A DNA stretch of 64,000 nt from Flavobacterium sp. 9 (lineage in GTDB: Bacteria > Bacteroidota > Bacteroidia > Flavobacteriales > Flavobacteriaceae), in contig NZ_PEEU01000001.1 in the NCBI RefSeq assembly GCF_002754195.1, positions 3,906,001-3,970,000 of the forward strand, given 5' to 3'. A model generated the notes under the pieces. That model did not search any database, was not told the DNA's origin, and saw only the letters and a list, made by a program, of their open reading frames with translations. How positions within the stretch are numbered: the first letter of the stretch is position 1; each line of letters begins with the position of its first letter. Position numbers and translations under genes: made by a program. Positions 36,722-44,353 of the stretch are shown piece by piece.

Positions 36722-38863
36722 ATGAAAACCAAAATTTACGTGAATAAGATTTCTTTATCTTTTATTTTTACATTATCTGTCTTATTTGCTTTTTCTCAGG
36801 AAAATAATAATGCTTCTATAAAACCAGGCTTTACTGCAGAGCAATTTCCTGTTTTTCCAAATTGTGAAAATTTAGAAGCGAAGAAATTAGAGAATTGTTT
36901 TTACAAAGAAGTTCAGGATTTTGTGTTTCAGAATTTTCAAGTTCCTGAAAAATCAAAACAAAATAATTATAAAGGAGAAGTAAAAGTGCTTTTTGAAGTT
37001 GATGTTAATGGTGAGTTTAAAGTGATTTATGTAAATGCCGCCAATGACGAATTATCTGAAGAAGCAAAACGTGTTTTTGGTAAATTTCCGAAAATAAAAC
37101 CTTCAACATATAATGGAAAACCAACGTATTCAAAATATACAATTTCTATTGATATACCATTAAAAAGTTCAGCTCAAATCGCTGAGGAAGCTTTGGCTGC
37201 AGCCCAAATTCTAAAACCGGTTGAAAAACCAATGACAGAATTGGATAGTATTGTATATAAAAAATACAATAATCCTGAATTCGAAAGTCATTTGAATATT
37301 CCGTTTTCTCATAGTTATTATGCACAATTTGATGGCGCTATGAATCAGGTAGGAACTAACAATCATACCGCTTCTAAGCCCTATACTTATGCCGAAGTTT
37401 CTAAATATTATAATTTAAAAGCCGTAAATGAATCACTTCAAAAGAATGTTTCTACTTGGTTAGGACGAAAATGGTGGAATGAAAATTTAGTTCAGATTCA
37501 AGGCGAAGACTATTGGTTATCGCTAAATCCTATAGTTGATTTGCAAATGGGAAAAGCTTCAGATCTTGATGCTTCTTATACTTATGTAAATACCAGAGCG
37601 CTAAACTTTAGAGGAGGTTTGGGTAAACAGATTAACTTTACAACCACGGTTTTTGAAAGTCAGGGAAGATTTGCGGGTTATTATAATGATTATGCCGAAA
37701 CTTTAAAACCTTCTGGAGGAAATCCGGCAATTATTCCCGGAGTAGGAATTGCAAAACGATTTAAAACGGATGCTTACGATTTTCCTTTGGCAGAAGCCAA
37801 TATTACGTATACTCCAAGTAAAATTTTTGATTTTCAGTTGGGTTACGGACGTAATTTTATTGGTGATGGATATCGTTCTCTTCTTGAAAGCGATGGAGCA
37901 AGTCCATATCCATATTTTAAAATCAACACGACTTTCTGGAAGATAAAATATACAAACACGTATATGTGGCTTAAGGATGTTCGACCAGATGTTACATTAG
38001 AAAAAACATATGCAACAAAATTCATGGCGAATCATTATTTAAGCTGGAATGTTTCTAATAAATTGAACTTAGGTTTTTTTGAATCTGTAGTTTGGACTGA
38101 TACTAATAATAGAGGTTTTGATGTGAACTTTGTAAATCCAATTATTTTTTATCGTTCCGTAGAATTTGCGTCGTCTTCTAAAAGTGGTAATGCGCTTTTA
38201 GGATTCACAGGTAAATACAAGTGGAACAATAATGTTAATTTGTATGGGCAATTCTTGTTGGATGAATTTTCAGTTAGTGATATGGGAAAAGGAGAGCAAA
38301 GCTGGAAGAATAAATTTGGTTATCAATTAGGTGCAAAATACTTCAACGCGTTTAAGGTAAAAGATTTGTTGCTGCAATTAGAGTACAATCATGTTCGTCC
38401 TTATGTGTATTCTCATAGTGCAGTTATTACCAATTATGGTCACAATAATCAAAGTATTGGGCATCAATGGGGAGGTAATTTTGAAGAACTTGTTGTGATT
38501 GGACGCTATCATAAAGGGCGTTATTATGCTGATGGAAAAATAACAGTTGGAACACGAGGGTTGGATTTTGATACCGCAGGAAATAGCTTTAATTACGGAG
38601 GTAATATTTATAAAAGTTATGATGTAAATCGTCCATATGATACAGGAGTAAAAGTAGGTCAGGGAAATAAAACAAGTGTTTTTATTGCAGATTTTCAAGG
38701 AGGATATGTGATTAATCCAATGACAAACCTTAAATTGTTTGGAAGTTTGATTTATAGAAATTTTGATCCAACGCAAGAAACCGCGACGACTTTTAAGCAA
38801 AACACGACTTGGTTTAGCATCGGATTACGTACAGATGTCTTTAATTGGTATTTTGATTACTAG
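36722..38863 (+). CDS. remB: Gliding motility protein RemB (Wzi-like outer-membrane barrel)
   Basis: A 713-residue outer-membrane protein. Signal peptide about 1-25 (FAFSQ). Residues about 65-145 look like a TonB-C-type periplasmic alpha/beta domain (YKGEVKVLFEVDVNGEFKVIYV). The rest (about 190-713) alternates aromatic and polar residues and resembles the capsule-assembly Wzi barrel (LGRKWWNENLVQIQGEDYWLSLNPIVDLQMG, then YGRNFIGDGYRSLL). In Flavobacterium johnsoniae a gene two or three positions after sprA is named remB for a redundant role in motility; the matching position and architecture are the basis of the name. The exact biochemical role is not known. No own promoter; it is read with deoC. 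Confidence 0.75.
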   Translation: MKTKIYVNKISLSFIFTLSVLFAFSQENNNASIKPGFTAEQFPVFPNCENLEAKKLENCFYKEVQDFVFQNFQVPEKSKQNNYKGEVKVLFEVDVNGEFKVIYVNAANDELSEEAKRVFGKFPKIKPSTYNGKPTYSKYTISIDIPLKSSAQIAEEALAAAQILKPVEKPMTELDSIVYKKYNNPEFESHLNIPFSHSYYAQFDGAMNQVGTNNHTASKPYTYAEVSKYYNLKAVNESLQKNVSTWLGRKWWNENLVQIQGEDYWLSLNPIVDLQMGKASDLDASYTYVNTRALNFRGGLGKQINFTTTVFESQGRFAGYYNDYAETLKPSGGNPAIIPGVGIAKRFKTDAYDFPLAEANITYTPSKIFDFQLGYGRNFIGDGYRSLLESDGASPYPYFKINTTFWKIKYTNTYMWLKDVRPDVTLEKTYATKFMANHYLSWNVSNKLNLGFFESVVWTDTNNRGFDVNFVNPIIFYRSVEFASSSKSGNALLGFTGKYKWNNNVNLYGQFLLDEFSVSDMGKGEQSWKNKFGYQLGAKYFNAFKVKDLLLQLEYNHVRPYVYSHSAVITNYGHNNQSIGHQWGGNFEELVVIGRYHKGRYYADGKITVGTRGLDFDTAGNSFNYGGNIYKSYDVNRPYDTGVKVGQGNKTSVFIADFQGGYVINPMTNLKLFGSLIYRNFDPTQETATTFKQNTTWFSIGLRTDVFNWYFDY

Positions 38864-38979
38864 TATTTTTAATAAGATTTTTCGAAATAATTGTGTTAAA
38901 GATAGGCAAGTCCTTATTTTGTAAAGGTTTTATTGAAAAAAATCTAATTTTATAGGTCAGGATTCTACAATCTAATTTG

Positions 38980-38987
38980 TACATTTG
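38980..38987 (+). promoter_or_regulatory. -7 promoter element of cyoE
   Basis: TACATTTG, perfect TAnnTTTG, 35 bases upstream of the TTG start of cyoE. It would serve the cytochrome oxidase gene cluster. Confidence 0.55.
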
Positions 38988-39022
38988 CACCACTCAAAAA
39001 AAACATACAAACAATTACCGTA

Positions 39023-39925
39023 TTGAACGCTACTAAAAATACATTTTCAATAAAATCAATATTTAACGATTTCAAAGAGATAACAAAGGCTGGTTTGGCT
39101 ATTAGTGTTTTGTTTTCTTCCATTGCCGGATATTTGTTAGGTGTTAATGATGCGCATCCTTTTAAATGGAGTGTCTTGATTGTTTTGATGATTGGAGGTT
39201 ATTGCATGGTTGGAGCATCAAATGCTTTTAATCAGGTAATCGAGAAAGATATCGATTCATTAATGGATCGTACTAAAAATCGTCCTGTTCCTTCTGGGCG
39301 TATGTCACCAAGAGTGGCTTTGTTTGTGGCAAGTTTGCTTACAATAATTGGAATAACTTTATTGTATACAATCAATGCGAAGTCGGCAATGTTTGCTGCA
39401 ATTTCAATATTTTTATATACAAGCATTTATACACCTTTAAAAACAGTAACTTCGTTATCAGTTTTTGTTGGTGCATTTCCTGGTGCAATTCCGTTTATGT
39501 TAGGTTGGGTTGCGGCAACAGGAGAATTTGGTATTGAAGCCGGAACCTTATTTTTGATTCAGTTTTTCTGGCAATTCCCTCATTTTTGGGCAATTGGATG
39601 GTTTTTATATGAAGATTATGAGAAGGCTGGAATCTTTATGCTTCCAACAGGGAAAAAAGATAAAGGAACTGCTTTGCAGATTATATTATATACAGTTTGG
39701 CTTATCATAGCGTCATTATTGCCGGTTTTAGGATATACAGGGCAATTGTTTATTACGCCAATCGCAGCAATTTTAGTCTTTTTATTAGGATTGTGGATGT
39801 TGTTTTATGCAGTTCGTTTGTATCAATTAAGAACAGCAAAAGCAGCAAGAACATTGATGTTGGTAAGTGTTTCGTATATCTCATTATTGCAAATAATATA
39901 TATAGTAGATAAATTTTTAAGATAG
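39023..39925 (+). CDS. cyoE: Protoheme IX farnesyltransferase (heme O synthase)
   Basis: Attaches a farnesyl group to heme b to give heme O, the precursor for heme A oxidases. This integral membrane UbiA-family enzyme has 300 residues and about nine membrane helices. The prenyl-diphosphate-binding motif is visible as NAFNQVIEKDIDSLMDRTKN. Translation appears to begin at TTG (NATKNTFSIK follows the initiator), since no ATG lies before the conserved N-terminal helix. The next gene starts three bases after the stop, so it opens the oxidase operon. Confidence 0.95.
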   Translation: MNATKNTFSIKSIFNDFKEITKAGLAISVLFSSIAGYLLGVNDAHPFKWSVLIVLMIGGYCMVGASNAFNQVIEKDIDSLMDRTKNRPVPSGRMSPRVALFVASLLTIIGITLLYTINAKSAMFAAISIFLYTSIYTPLKTVTSLSVFVGAFPGAIPFMLGWVAATGEFGIEAGTLFLIQFFWQFPHFWAIGWFLYEDYEKAGIFMLPTGKKDKGTALQIILYTVWLIIASLLPVLGYTGQLFITPIAAILVFLLGLWMLFYAVRLYQLRTAKAARTLMLVSVSYISLLQIIYIVDKFLR

Positions 39926-39927
39926 TT

Positions 39928-40515
39928 ATGGAAATGACAATGACAAAAGGCGAGGAACAAGTAAGGAGCGCAAAATCGGCAAAACTGATTTTGTTATTCG
40001 CAATGGTAAGTATGACAATGATGTTTGCCGGACTTACAAGTGCATTTGTAGTAAGTAAATCAAGGGCTGACTGGTTGAAGAATTTTGAATTACCAACAGC
40101 GTTTTTTTACAGCACAGCTGTAATTATAGGATGTAGTGTTACTTTTTATCTGGCTAAAAAAGCAATTCAAAAAGACAATAGAAGTGCAACTACAGCATTA
40201 CTTTTAGGAACATTGGCTTTAGGGATTTTATTCGTGGTTTTGCAATTTGTAGGTTTTGGACAAATCGTAAAAAGCGGGTATTATTTTACAGGAGAAGGTA
40301 GTTCAATTACTACAACTTTTCTTTATGTAGTAACCGTAACACACTTATTACACTTGGCTGGAGGGCTAATTTCACTTTTAATTATAATTTATAATCATTT
40401 TAAACAAAAATACAATTCGACTCAAACTCTTGGTATAGAACTAGGTGCGATGTATTGGCACTTTTTGGATTTATTATGGGTATATTTATTTTTATTTTTA
40501 TATTTCTTTAAATAA
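39928..40515 (+). CDS. Cytochrome c oxidase subunit III-like protein (short form)
   Basis: A 195-residue inner-membrane protein with five predicted helices and the subunit III fold of heme-copper oxidases (SAFVVSKSRADWLKNF, then HLLHLAGGLISLLI and the closing GAMYWHFLDLLWVYLFLFLY). The terminal YWHFLDLLWV motif is characteristic of subunit III. It is directly followed by a second, longer subunit III gene. Paired subunit III genes are usual in Bacteroidota caa3/cbb-independent oxidase clusters as I recall. The catalytic subunits I and II are not in the window. Confidence 0.88.
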   Translation: MEMTMTKGEEQVRSAKSAKLILLFAMVSMTMMFAGLTSAFVVSKSRADWLKNFELPTAFFYSTAVIIGCSVTFYLAKKAIQKDNRSATTALLLGTLALGILFVVLQFVGFGQIVKSGYYFTGEGSSITTTFLYVVTVTHLLHLAGGLISLLIIIYNHFKQKYNSTQTLGIELGAMYWHFLDLLWVYLFLFLYFFK

Positions 40516-40525
40516 GAAAAAAACG

Positions 40526-40533
40526 TAAATTTG
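40526..40533 (+). promoter_or_regulatory. -7 element before the second subunit III gene
   Basis: TAAATTTG, perfect TAnnTTTG, 24 bases upstream of the ATG. It would give the second half of the oxidase operon a separate internal promoter. Confidence 0.5.
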
Positions 40534-40557
40534 GGAACTTTTTAACGAATATCTTTT

Positions 40558-41541
40558 ATGGAAGCGACAGTTACTACTGCAAATAACGACGAAAAAACTT
40601 GGGGAGGCGGAGATATCCAGCCATTAGGAGCAAGTTATGGTAAAATGATGATGTGGTTTTTTATCGTATCGGATGCCTTGACATTCTCTGGATTCCTTGC
40701 TGCTTATGGTTTTTCTAGATTTAAATTTATTGAAACTTGGCCTTTGGCTGATGAAGTGTTTACTCACTTCCCATTTATGCATGGTGTTTCGGCTCCAATG
40801 TATTATGTAGCCTTAATGACTTTTATTTTAATTTTCTCATCTGTAACAATGGTTTTGGCTGTTGACGCAGGTCATCAATTGAAAAAAACAAAAGTTGCAA
40901 TCTACATGTTCTTAACTATTATTGGAGGTTTAATTTTCGTTGGTTCTCAAGCTTGGGAATGGAAAAACTTCATTAAAGGTGAATACGGAGCAGTAGAAAC
41001 AGTAGGAGGAAGTTTATTGCAGTTTGTTGATAAAGATGGTAAAAGAGTAGCTCTTGAAGAGTTTGCTGTAAAATTGCCGGAACAACCGGAAGCGCTTACC
41101 AGAGCAAAAGGAAAATGGTTTATGGAAAGTGCTGAAACAGTACCAACATATTCAGTTGCTGAAATTCAGGCAGGTTTTAAAGCTCACCCTGATTTATTGA
41201 TCAGAACAGAGCAACTTACTGATAAAAAGAAAAAAACAGTATTGACAAGAGCAGAGTCTGAGACTCGCTTAAGTACTGCAAAATATGTAGTAGAAGGAGC
41301 AAACTTAACTAGAAATGAATACGGAAGTAAATTATTTGCTGATTTCTTCTTCTTCATTACAGGATTCCACGGATTCCACGTATTTTCTGGAGTAATCATT
41401 AACATCATTATTTTCTTTAATGTATTGTTAGGAACTTACGAGAAAAGAAGAAGCTATGAAATGGTAGAGAAAGTTGGTTTATACTGGCACTTTGTCGATT
41501 TAGTTTGGGTATTTGTATTTACAGTTTTCTACTTAGTTTAA
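40558..41541 (+). CDS. Cytochrome c oxidase subunit III (long form)
   Basis: A 327-residue inner-membrane protein. Helices and motifs of subunit III are present at both ends: GKMMMWFFIVSDALTFSGFL near the start and FFITGFHGFHVFSGVIIN plus YWHFVDLVWVFVFTVFYLV at the end. Between helix four and five, roughly residues 135-255, sits a soluble, charged insert of about 120 residues (from GAVETVGGSLLQFVDKDG to NLTRNEYGSKLFADF) that ordinary subunit III proteins lack. The insert should lie outside the membrane; its role is unknown. The subunit IV-like gene follows after 18 bases. Confidence 0.92.
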   Translation: MEATVTTANNDEKTWGGGDIQPLGASYGKMMMWFFIVSDALTFSGFLAAYGFSRFKFIETWPLADEVFTHFPFMHGVSAPMYYVALMTFILIFSSVTMVLAVDAGHQLKKTKVAIYMFLTIIGGLIFVGSQAWEWKNFIKGEYGAVETVGGSLLQFVDKDGKRVALEEFAVKLPEQPEALTRAKGKWFMESAETVPTYSVAEIQAGFKAHPDLLIRTEQLTDKKKKTVLTRAESETRLSTAKYVVEGANLTRNEYGSKLFADFFFFITGFHGFHVFSGVIINIIIFFNVLLGTYEKRRSYEMVEKVGLYWHFVDLVWVFVFTVFYLV

Positions 41542-41559
41542 TTTTAGATTTTTATTATT

Positions 41560-41910
41560 ATGTCACACGAACACGTATCAAATACAAAGAGAATCTGGTT
41601 TGTTTTTGCACTATTATCTGCAGTAACTACAGTAGAAGTAATTTTAGGTATTTTGAAGCCTGGAGTTTTAGAATTTAATCATTTTGTAGGTTTGAATTTA
41701 TTGAACTGGATATTTTATATCTTAACAATATTCAAAGCATATTATATAGTATGGGCATTTATGCACATGGAAGGTGAAAAAAGCAGCCTTAGATGGTCAG
41801 TTGTTTCACCAGTTATTTTCCTAGTTTTATATTTATTGTTTATTCTTTTGACAGAAGGACATTATATTTATGGGGTTTTTAAAGATTCTACTATTAAATG
41901 GAATTTTTAA
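41560..41910 (+). CDS. Cytochrome c oxidase subunit IV-like membrane protein
   Basis: A 116-residue protein with three membrane helices and the short histidine-rich N-terminus MSHEHVSNTKRIW typical of the prokaryotic subunit IV family. The motif YYIVWAFMHMEGEKSSLRW in the middle is characteristic. It is thought to stabilise the oxidase complex. It closes the subunit III-IV unit, and a terminator follows. Confidence 0.9.
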   Translation: MSHEHVSNTKRIWFVFALLSAVTTVEVILGILKPGVLEFNHFVGLNLLNWIFYILTIFKAYYIVWAFMHMEGEKSSLRWSVVSPVIFLVLYLLFILLTEGHYIYGVFKDSTIKWNF

Positions 41911-41932
41911 CATGATATTAATTCGAAAAGAG

Positions 41933-41957
41933 GCTCCGTTTAACGGAGCTTTTTTTA
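41933..41957 (+). terminator. Terminator after the oxidase subunit IV gene
   Basis: GCTCCG and CGGAGC enclose TTTAA and lead into eight T. The T run overlaps the first bases of the next -7 element. Confidence 0.9.
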
Positions 41958-41963
41958 TTTTTG
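41956..41963 (+). promoter_or_regulatory. -7 promoter element of the Sco/DUF420 unit
   Basis: TATTTTTG, perfect TAnnTTTG, 25 bases before the ATG of the Sco-like gene and directly after the terminator. Confidence 0.6.
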
Positions 41964-41988
41964 TACCTCAATAACTTCCGTTAATACA

Positions 41989-42630
41989 ATGAAAAAAAAT
42001 ATAGTTCTCTTTGTACTTTTTGTTTTGCCAATTGTAGCCTATTTGTTTTTTGCTTCAGGTGTAAATAGTTTTACTAAACTTCCCACAATCACTCCTAAAA
42101 TTGCCGACTTTGGTAATTGGAAATCTCTTAAAGGAGAAAAAGTTACTTTAAATAATAAAATTACGATTCTTGGTTTTTCTGGTTCTGAAATTTTAAAAAA
42201 CAGAGGAAATTTTTTCAACTTAAACGAAAAAATTTATCAACGTTATAATGGTTTCAAAGACTTGCAATTTGTAGTTGTTTGTCCATTAGGAACGGAAAAA
42301 GATGCTCAAAAAATTGAAGAATCATTAGGCGCTTTTACAGATGTTTCAGGTTGGCATTTTATTTTTGCTTCACCAGATGAAATTAAAGCTTATTATGATC
42401 AATTGCATTTAAAAGGTAAACTAGATTCGAATCTTGGAACTTCAAATGTTTATATCGTAGATAAAGAACGTAATTTAAGAGGAAGAAAAGATAAAGACGA
42501 ATACAAAGAAGGCTATAATACTTTTCATCCTTCTGAGTTGAGCAATGAAATGTTAGATGATTTCAAAATCATTCTATACGAATATCGTGCAGCTCTTAAA
42601 AAGAATCACAACGCAACAAAAGAACTTTAA
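41989..42630 (+). CDS. Sco-like thioredoxin-fold protein without active-site cysteines
   Basis: A 213-residue membrane-anchored protein (helix about 4-22) whose remaining sequence follows the layout of the adjacent Sco1: NNKITILGFSGSEIL in place of the Sco strand with CxxxC, LQFVVVCPLGTEKDAQ for the next strand, WHFIFASPDEIK, and NVYIVDKERNLRGRKDKDE corresponding to FALIDKDGNIRCRKDD. The CxxxC pair and the copper-ligand His of Sco are missing, so it cannot bind copper in the usual way. The only Cys is in the VVVCP strand. It sits 10 bases before sco1, in one operon. A structural or chaperone role in oxidase assembly is inference. Confidence 0.7.
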   Translation: MKKNIVLFVLFVLPIVAYLFFASGVNSFTKLPTITPKIADFGNWKSLKGEKVTLNNKITILGFSGSEILKNRGNFFNLNEKIYQRYNGFKDLQFVVVCPLGTEKDAQKIEESLGAFTDVSGWHFIFASPDEIKAYYDQLHLKGKLDSNLGTSNVYIVDKERNLRGRKDKDEYKEGYNTFHPSELSNEMLDDFKIILYEYRAALKKNHNATKEL

Positions 42631-42640
42631 TCTTTATATC

Positions 42641-43330
42641 ATGTTTAAAAATAAATCATATATCGGAATTTCGTTTATCGTTTTAATCTTTGGAATTTAT
42701 GCTGTACCAAAAATTGTTGACAGAATAAAAAATGGAGAAGTGGTAAAAGGAAACCGTTTAGATAATGTGGGTTTGAAATCTTCAAAATCTGATAGTAAAT
42801 TATTAACAATTGGTCCGGCTCCTAAATTTGAATTAACAAATCAGGATAATGCTAAAATTTCAAATGCAACGTACAAAGGAAAAGTATATGTTTTGGAATT
42901 TTTCTTCACGACTTGTCCATCAATTTGTCCAAAGATGAATTTAAGCATGTTAGAAATTGAGAAAACTTTTTTTGGTAATCCTAATTTCGGAATTGTTTCT
43001 ATAACTATCGATCCAAAACATGATACGCCACAAGTTTTAAAAGATCATGCGAAACTTTTGGGAGTAAAATCTTCAAACTGGAATTTCCTTACGGGAGATA
43101 GAGAAACGATTATGAACTTGTCAAACAAAGGATTTAATTTGTATGCAGGCGAAAATGATAAAGTAAATGGAGGATTCGAACATTCAGGTTTGTTTGCTTT
43201 AATCGATAAAGATGGAAATATTCGTTGTAGAAAAGATGATTTCGGAAATCCAATTTTATATTACGACGGACTTGATAAAAAAGGCGTTAGAGAAATTCAG
43301 GAAGATATTAAAATACTATTAGAAGAATAA
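42641..43330 (+). CDS. SCO1/SenC family copper chaperone
   Basis: Delivers copper to, or reduces, the CuA site of cytochrome c oxidase. The start at the ATG 42641 gives 229 residues with an N-terminal membrane anchor (about 7-25). The copper-binding motif CPSIC has Cys92 and Cys96, and the distal ligand is His181 in FEHSGLFALIDKDG. The thioredoxin-like fold faces the periplasm. A reading from further upstream would overlap the previous gene by 70 bases with no known Sco extension, so it was rejected. The DUF420 gene begins three bases after the stop. Confidence 0.95.
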   Translation: MFKNKSYIGISFIVLIFGIYAVPKIVDRIKNGEVVKGNRLDNVGLKSSKSDSKLLTIGPAPKFELTNQDNAKISNATYKGKVYVLEFFFTTCPSICPKMNLSMLEIEKTFFGNPNFGIVSITIDPKHDTPQVLKDHAKLLGVKSSNWNFLTGDRETIMNLSNKGFNLYAGENDKVNGGFEHSGLFALIDKDGNIRCRKDDFGNPILYYDGLDKKGVREIQEDIKILLEE

Positions 43331-43332
43331 AA

Positions 43333-43914
43333 ATGGAAGATAATTCATTAGAAAAAAAATATAGCAAGCTTATTATTGCCGTTTCAATTGTAATACCAAC
43401 TTTGGTTGCGATATTATTTGCGGTAAAATTAAAAGATTTTGGTATCAATGTAGAGCCGCTTTCGTTTTTGCCTCCAATTTATGCTACTACAAATGGTATA
43501 ACGGCAATTGTATTAGTTTGGGGTGTAATTGCTATTAAGAACGGAAAACGTAAATTACATGAACGCTTAATGACTTTTGCAATAGCATTATCGCTTGCAT
43601 TTTTAGCTATGTATGTAGCGTATCATATGACGGCTGATTCAACTAAATTTGGAGATTTAAACCACGATGGAATTCTAGATTTGGCAGAAACTGCAAAAAT
43701 TGGTGCACTTCGTTATATCTATTTCTTTATTTTAATAACCCATATTTTATTGTCTATTGCAATTATTCCGCTAGTATTAATTACTTACGTGAGAGCTCTT
43801 GCACAACGATTTGACAGACATAGAAAAATAGCTAAAATAACTTTCCCGCTTTGGTTATACGTTGCGGTAACAGGTGTTGTAGTTTACTTAATGATTGCTC
43901 CTTATTATGCTTAA
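43333..43914 (+). CDS. DUF420 family membrane protein
   Basis: A 193-residue inner-membrane protein with about five helices (first at 12-31). The DUF420 signature is visible: FLPPIYATTNGITAIVLVWG, then GKRKLHERLMTFAIALSLAFL, YVAYHM, and HILLSIAIIPLVLITYVRAL followed by HRKIAKITFPLWLYVAVTGVVVYLM, with several histidines in membrane positions. The family is linked to cytochrome oxidase assembly by gene neighbourhood (CtaM-like). Here it lies directly after sco1. Confidence 0.92.
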   Translation: MEDNSLEKKYSKLIIAVSIVIPTLVAILFAVKLKDFGINVEPLSFLPPIYATTNGITAIVLVWGVIAIKNGKRKLHERLMTFAIALSLAFLAMYVAYHMTADSTKFGDLNHDGILDLAETAKIGALRYIYFFILITHILLSIAIIPLVLITYVRALAQRFDRHRKIAKITFPLWLYVAVTGVVVYLMIAPYYA

Positions 43915-43915
43915 G

Positions 43916-44209
43916 ATGGAAAATAGATTAACGAATAAAGAATATAGAACACAGAATATAGAAAATAGAGTCAATAGATCTTCGTCAGTAAGATTTATAT
44001 ATATTATATTCTCTATTTTCTTTTCTCTTGCAGCAAACGCTCAATGCGCAATGTGTCGTGCTGCTCTTGCGGGAGATTCAAATGTAAAAAAAGCAGAAGC
44101 GGTAAATAATGGAATCGTTTATTTGATGGTGATTCCGTATTTACTTGTTGCGATAATTGGATATCTAATTTATAGAATGTACCAATCAAAAAAGAAAAAA
44201 GCAGAATAA
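43916..44209 (+). CDS. Small membrane protein with AQCAMCR motif
   Basis: About 97 residues from the ATG at 43916, one base after the DUF420 stop. After a signal-like hydrophobic stretch (FIYIIFSIFFSLAANA) comes QCAMCRAALAGDSN with a CxxC pair, then a second helix (IVYLMVIPYLLVAIIGYLIY) and a lysine-rich tail. Homologues known to me begin right at the signal peptide; here about 25 polar residues (NRLTNKEYRTQNIENRVN) precede it and derive from a low-complexity AGAATATAGA-rich DNA segment. CxxC and context suggest a role in oxidase or heme/copper maturation, which is inference. Confidence 0.75.
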   Translation: MENRLTNKEYRTQNIENRVNRSSSVRFIYIIFSIFFSLAANAQCAMCRAALAGDSNVKKAEAVNNGIVYLMVIPYLLVAIIGYLIYRMYQSKKKKAE

Positions 44210-44224
44210 TTATTCTGCTTTTTT
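44195..44224. terminator. Palindromic terminator at the end of the oxidase assembly unit
   Basis: AAAAAAGCAGAATAA directly adjoins its reverse complement, a perfect 30-base palindrome overlapping the stop codon and ending in a T tract. The symmetry would allow use from both strands; the DUF4403 gene converges from the other side. Confidence 0.85.
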
Positions 44225-44353
44225 CTTTTTAAATAATAATCACAATATACTATTGTATTTTAAAATTAGATAAAATGAGTAATATGGTGATTAAGAATAG
44301 TTTTTATTGATATAAGTTCTTTTGACTTTACGACTTTTAAATTTTCGACTTAC

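Noticed and set aside
41989..42630. Sco-like gene as a decayed pseudogene
   Set aside because: The frame is intact over 213 codons, has its own promoter and terminator context and a normal membrane anchor; only the active-site residues differ.
42557..42640. Upstream start for sco1
   Set aside because: It would overlap the preceding gene by more than 70 bases and precede the membrane anchor with an unrelated sequence.
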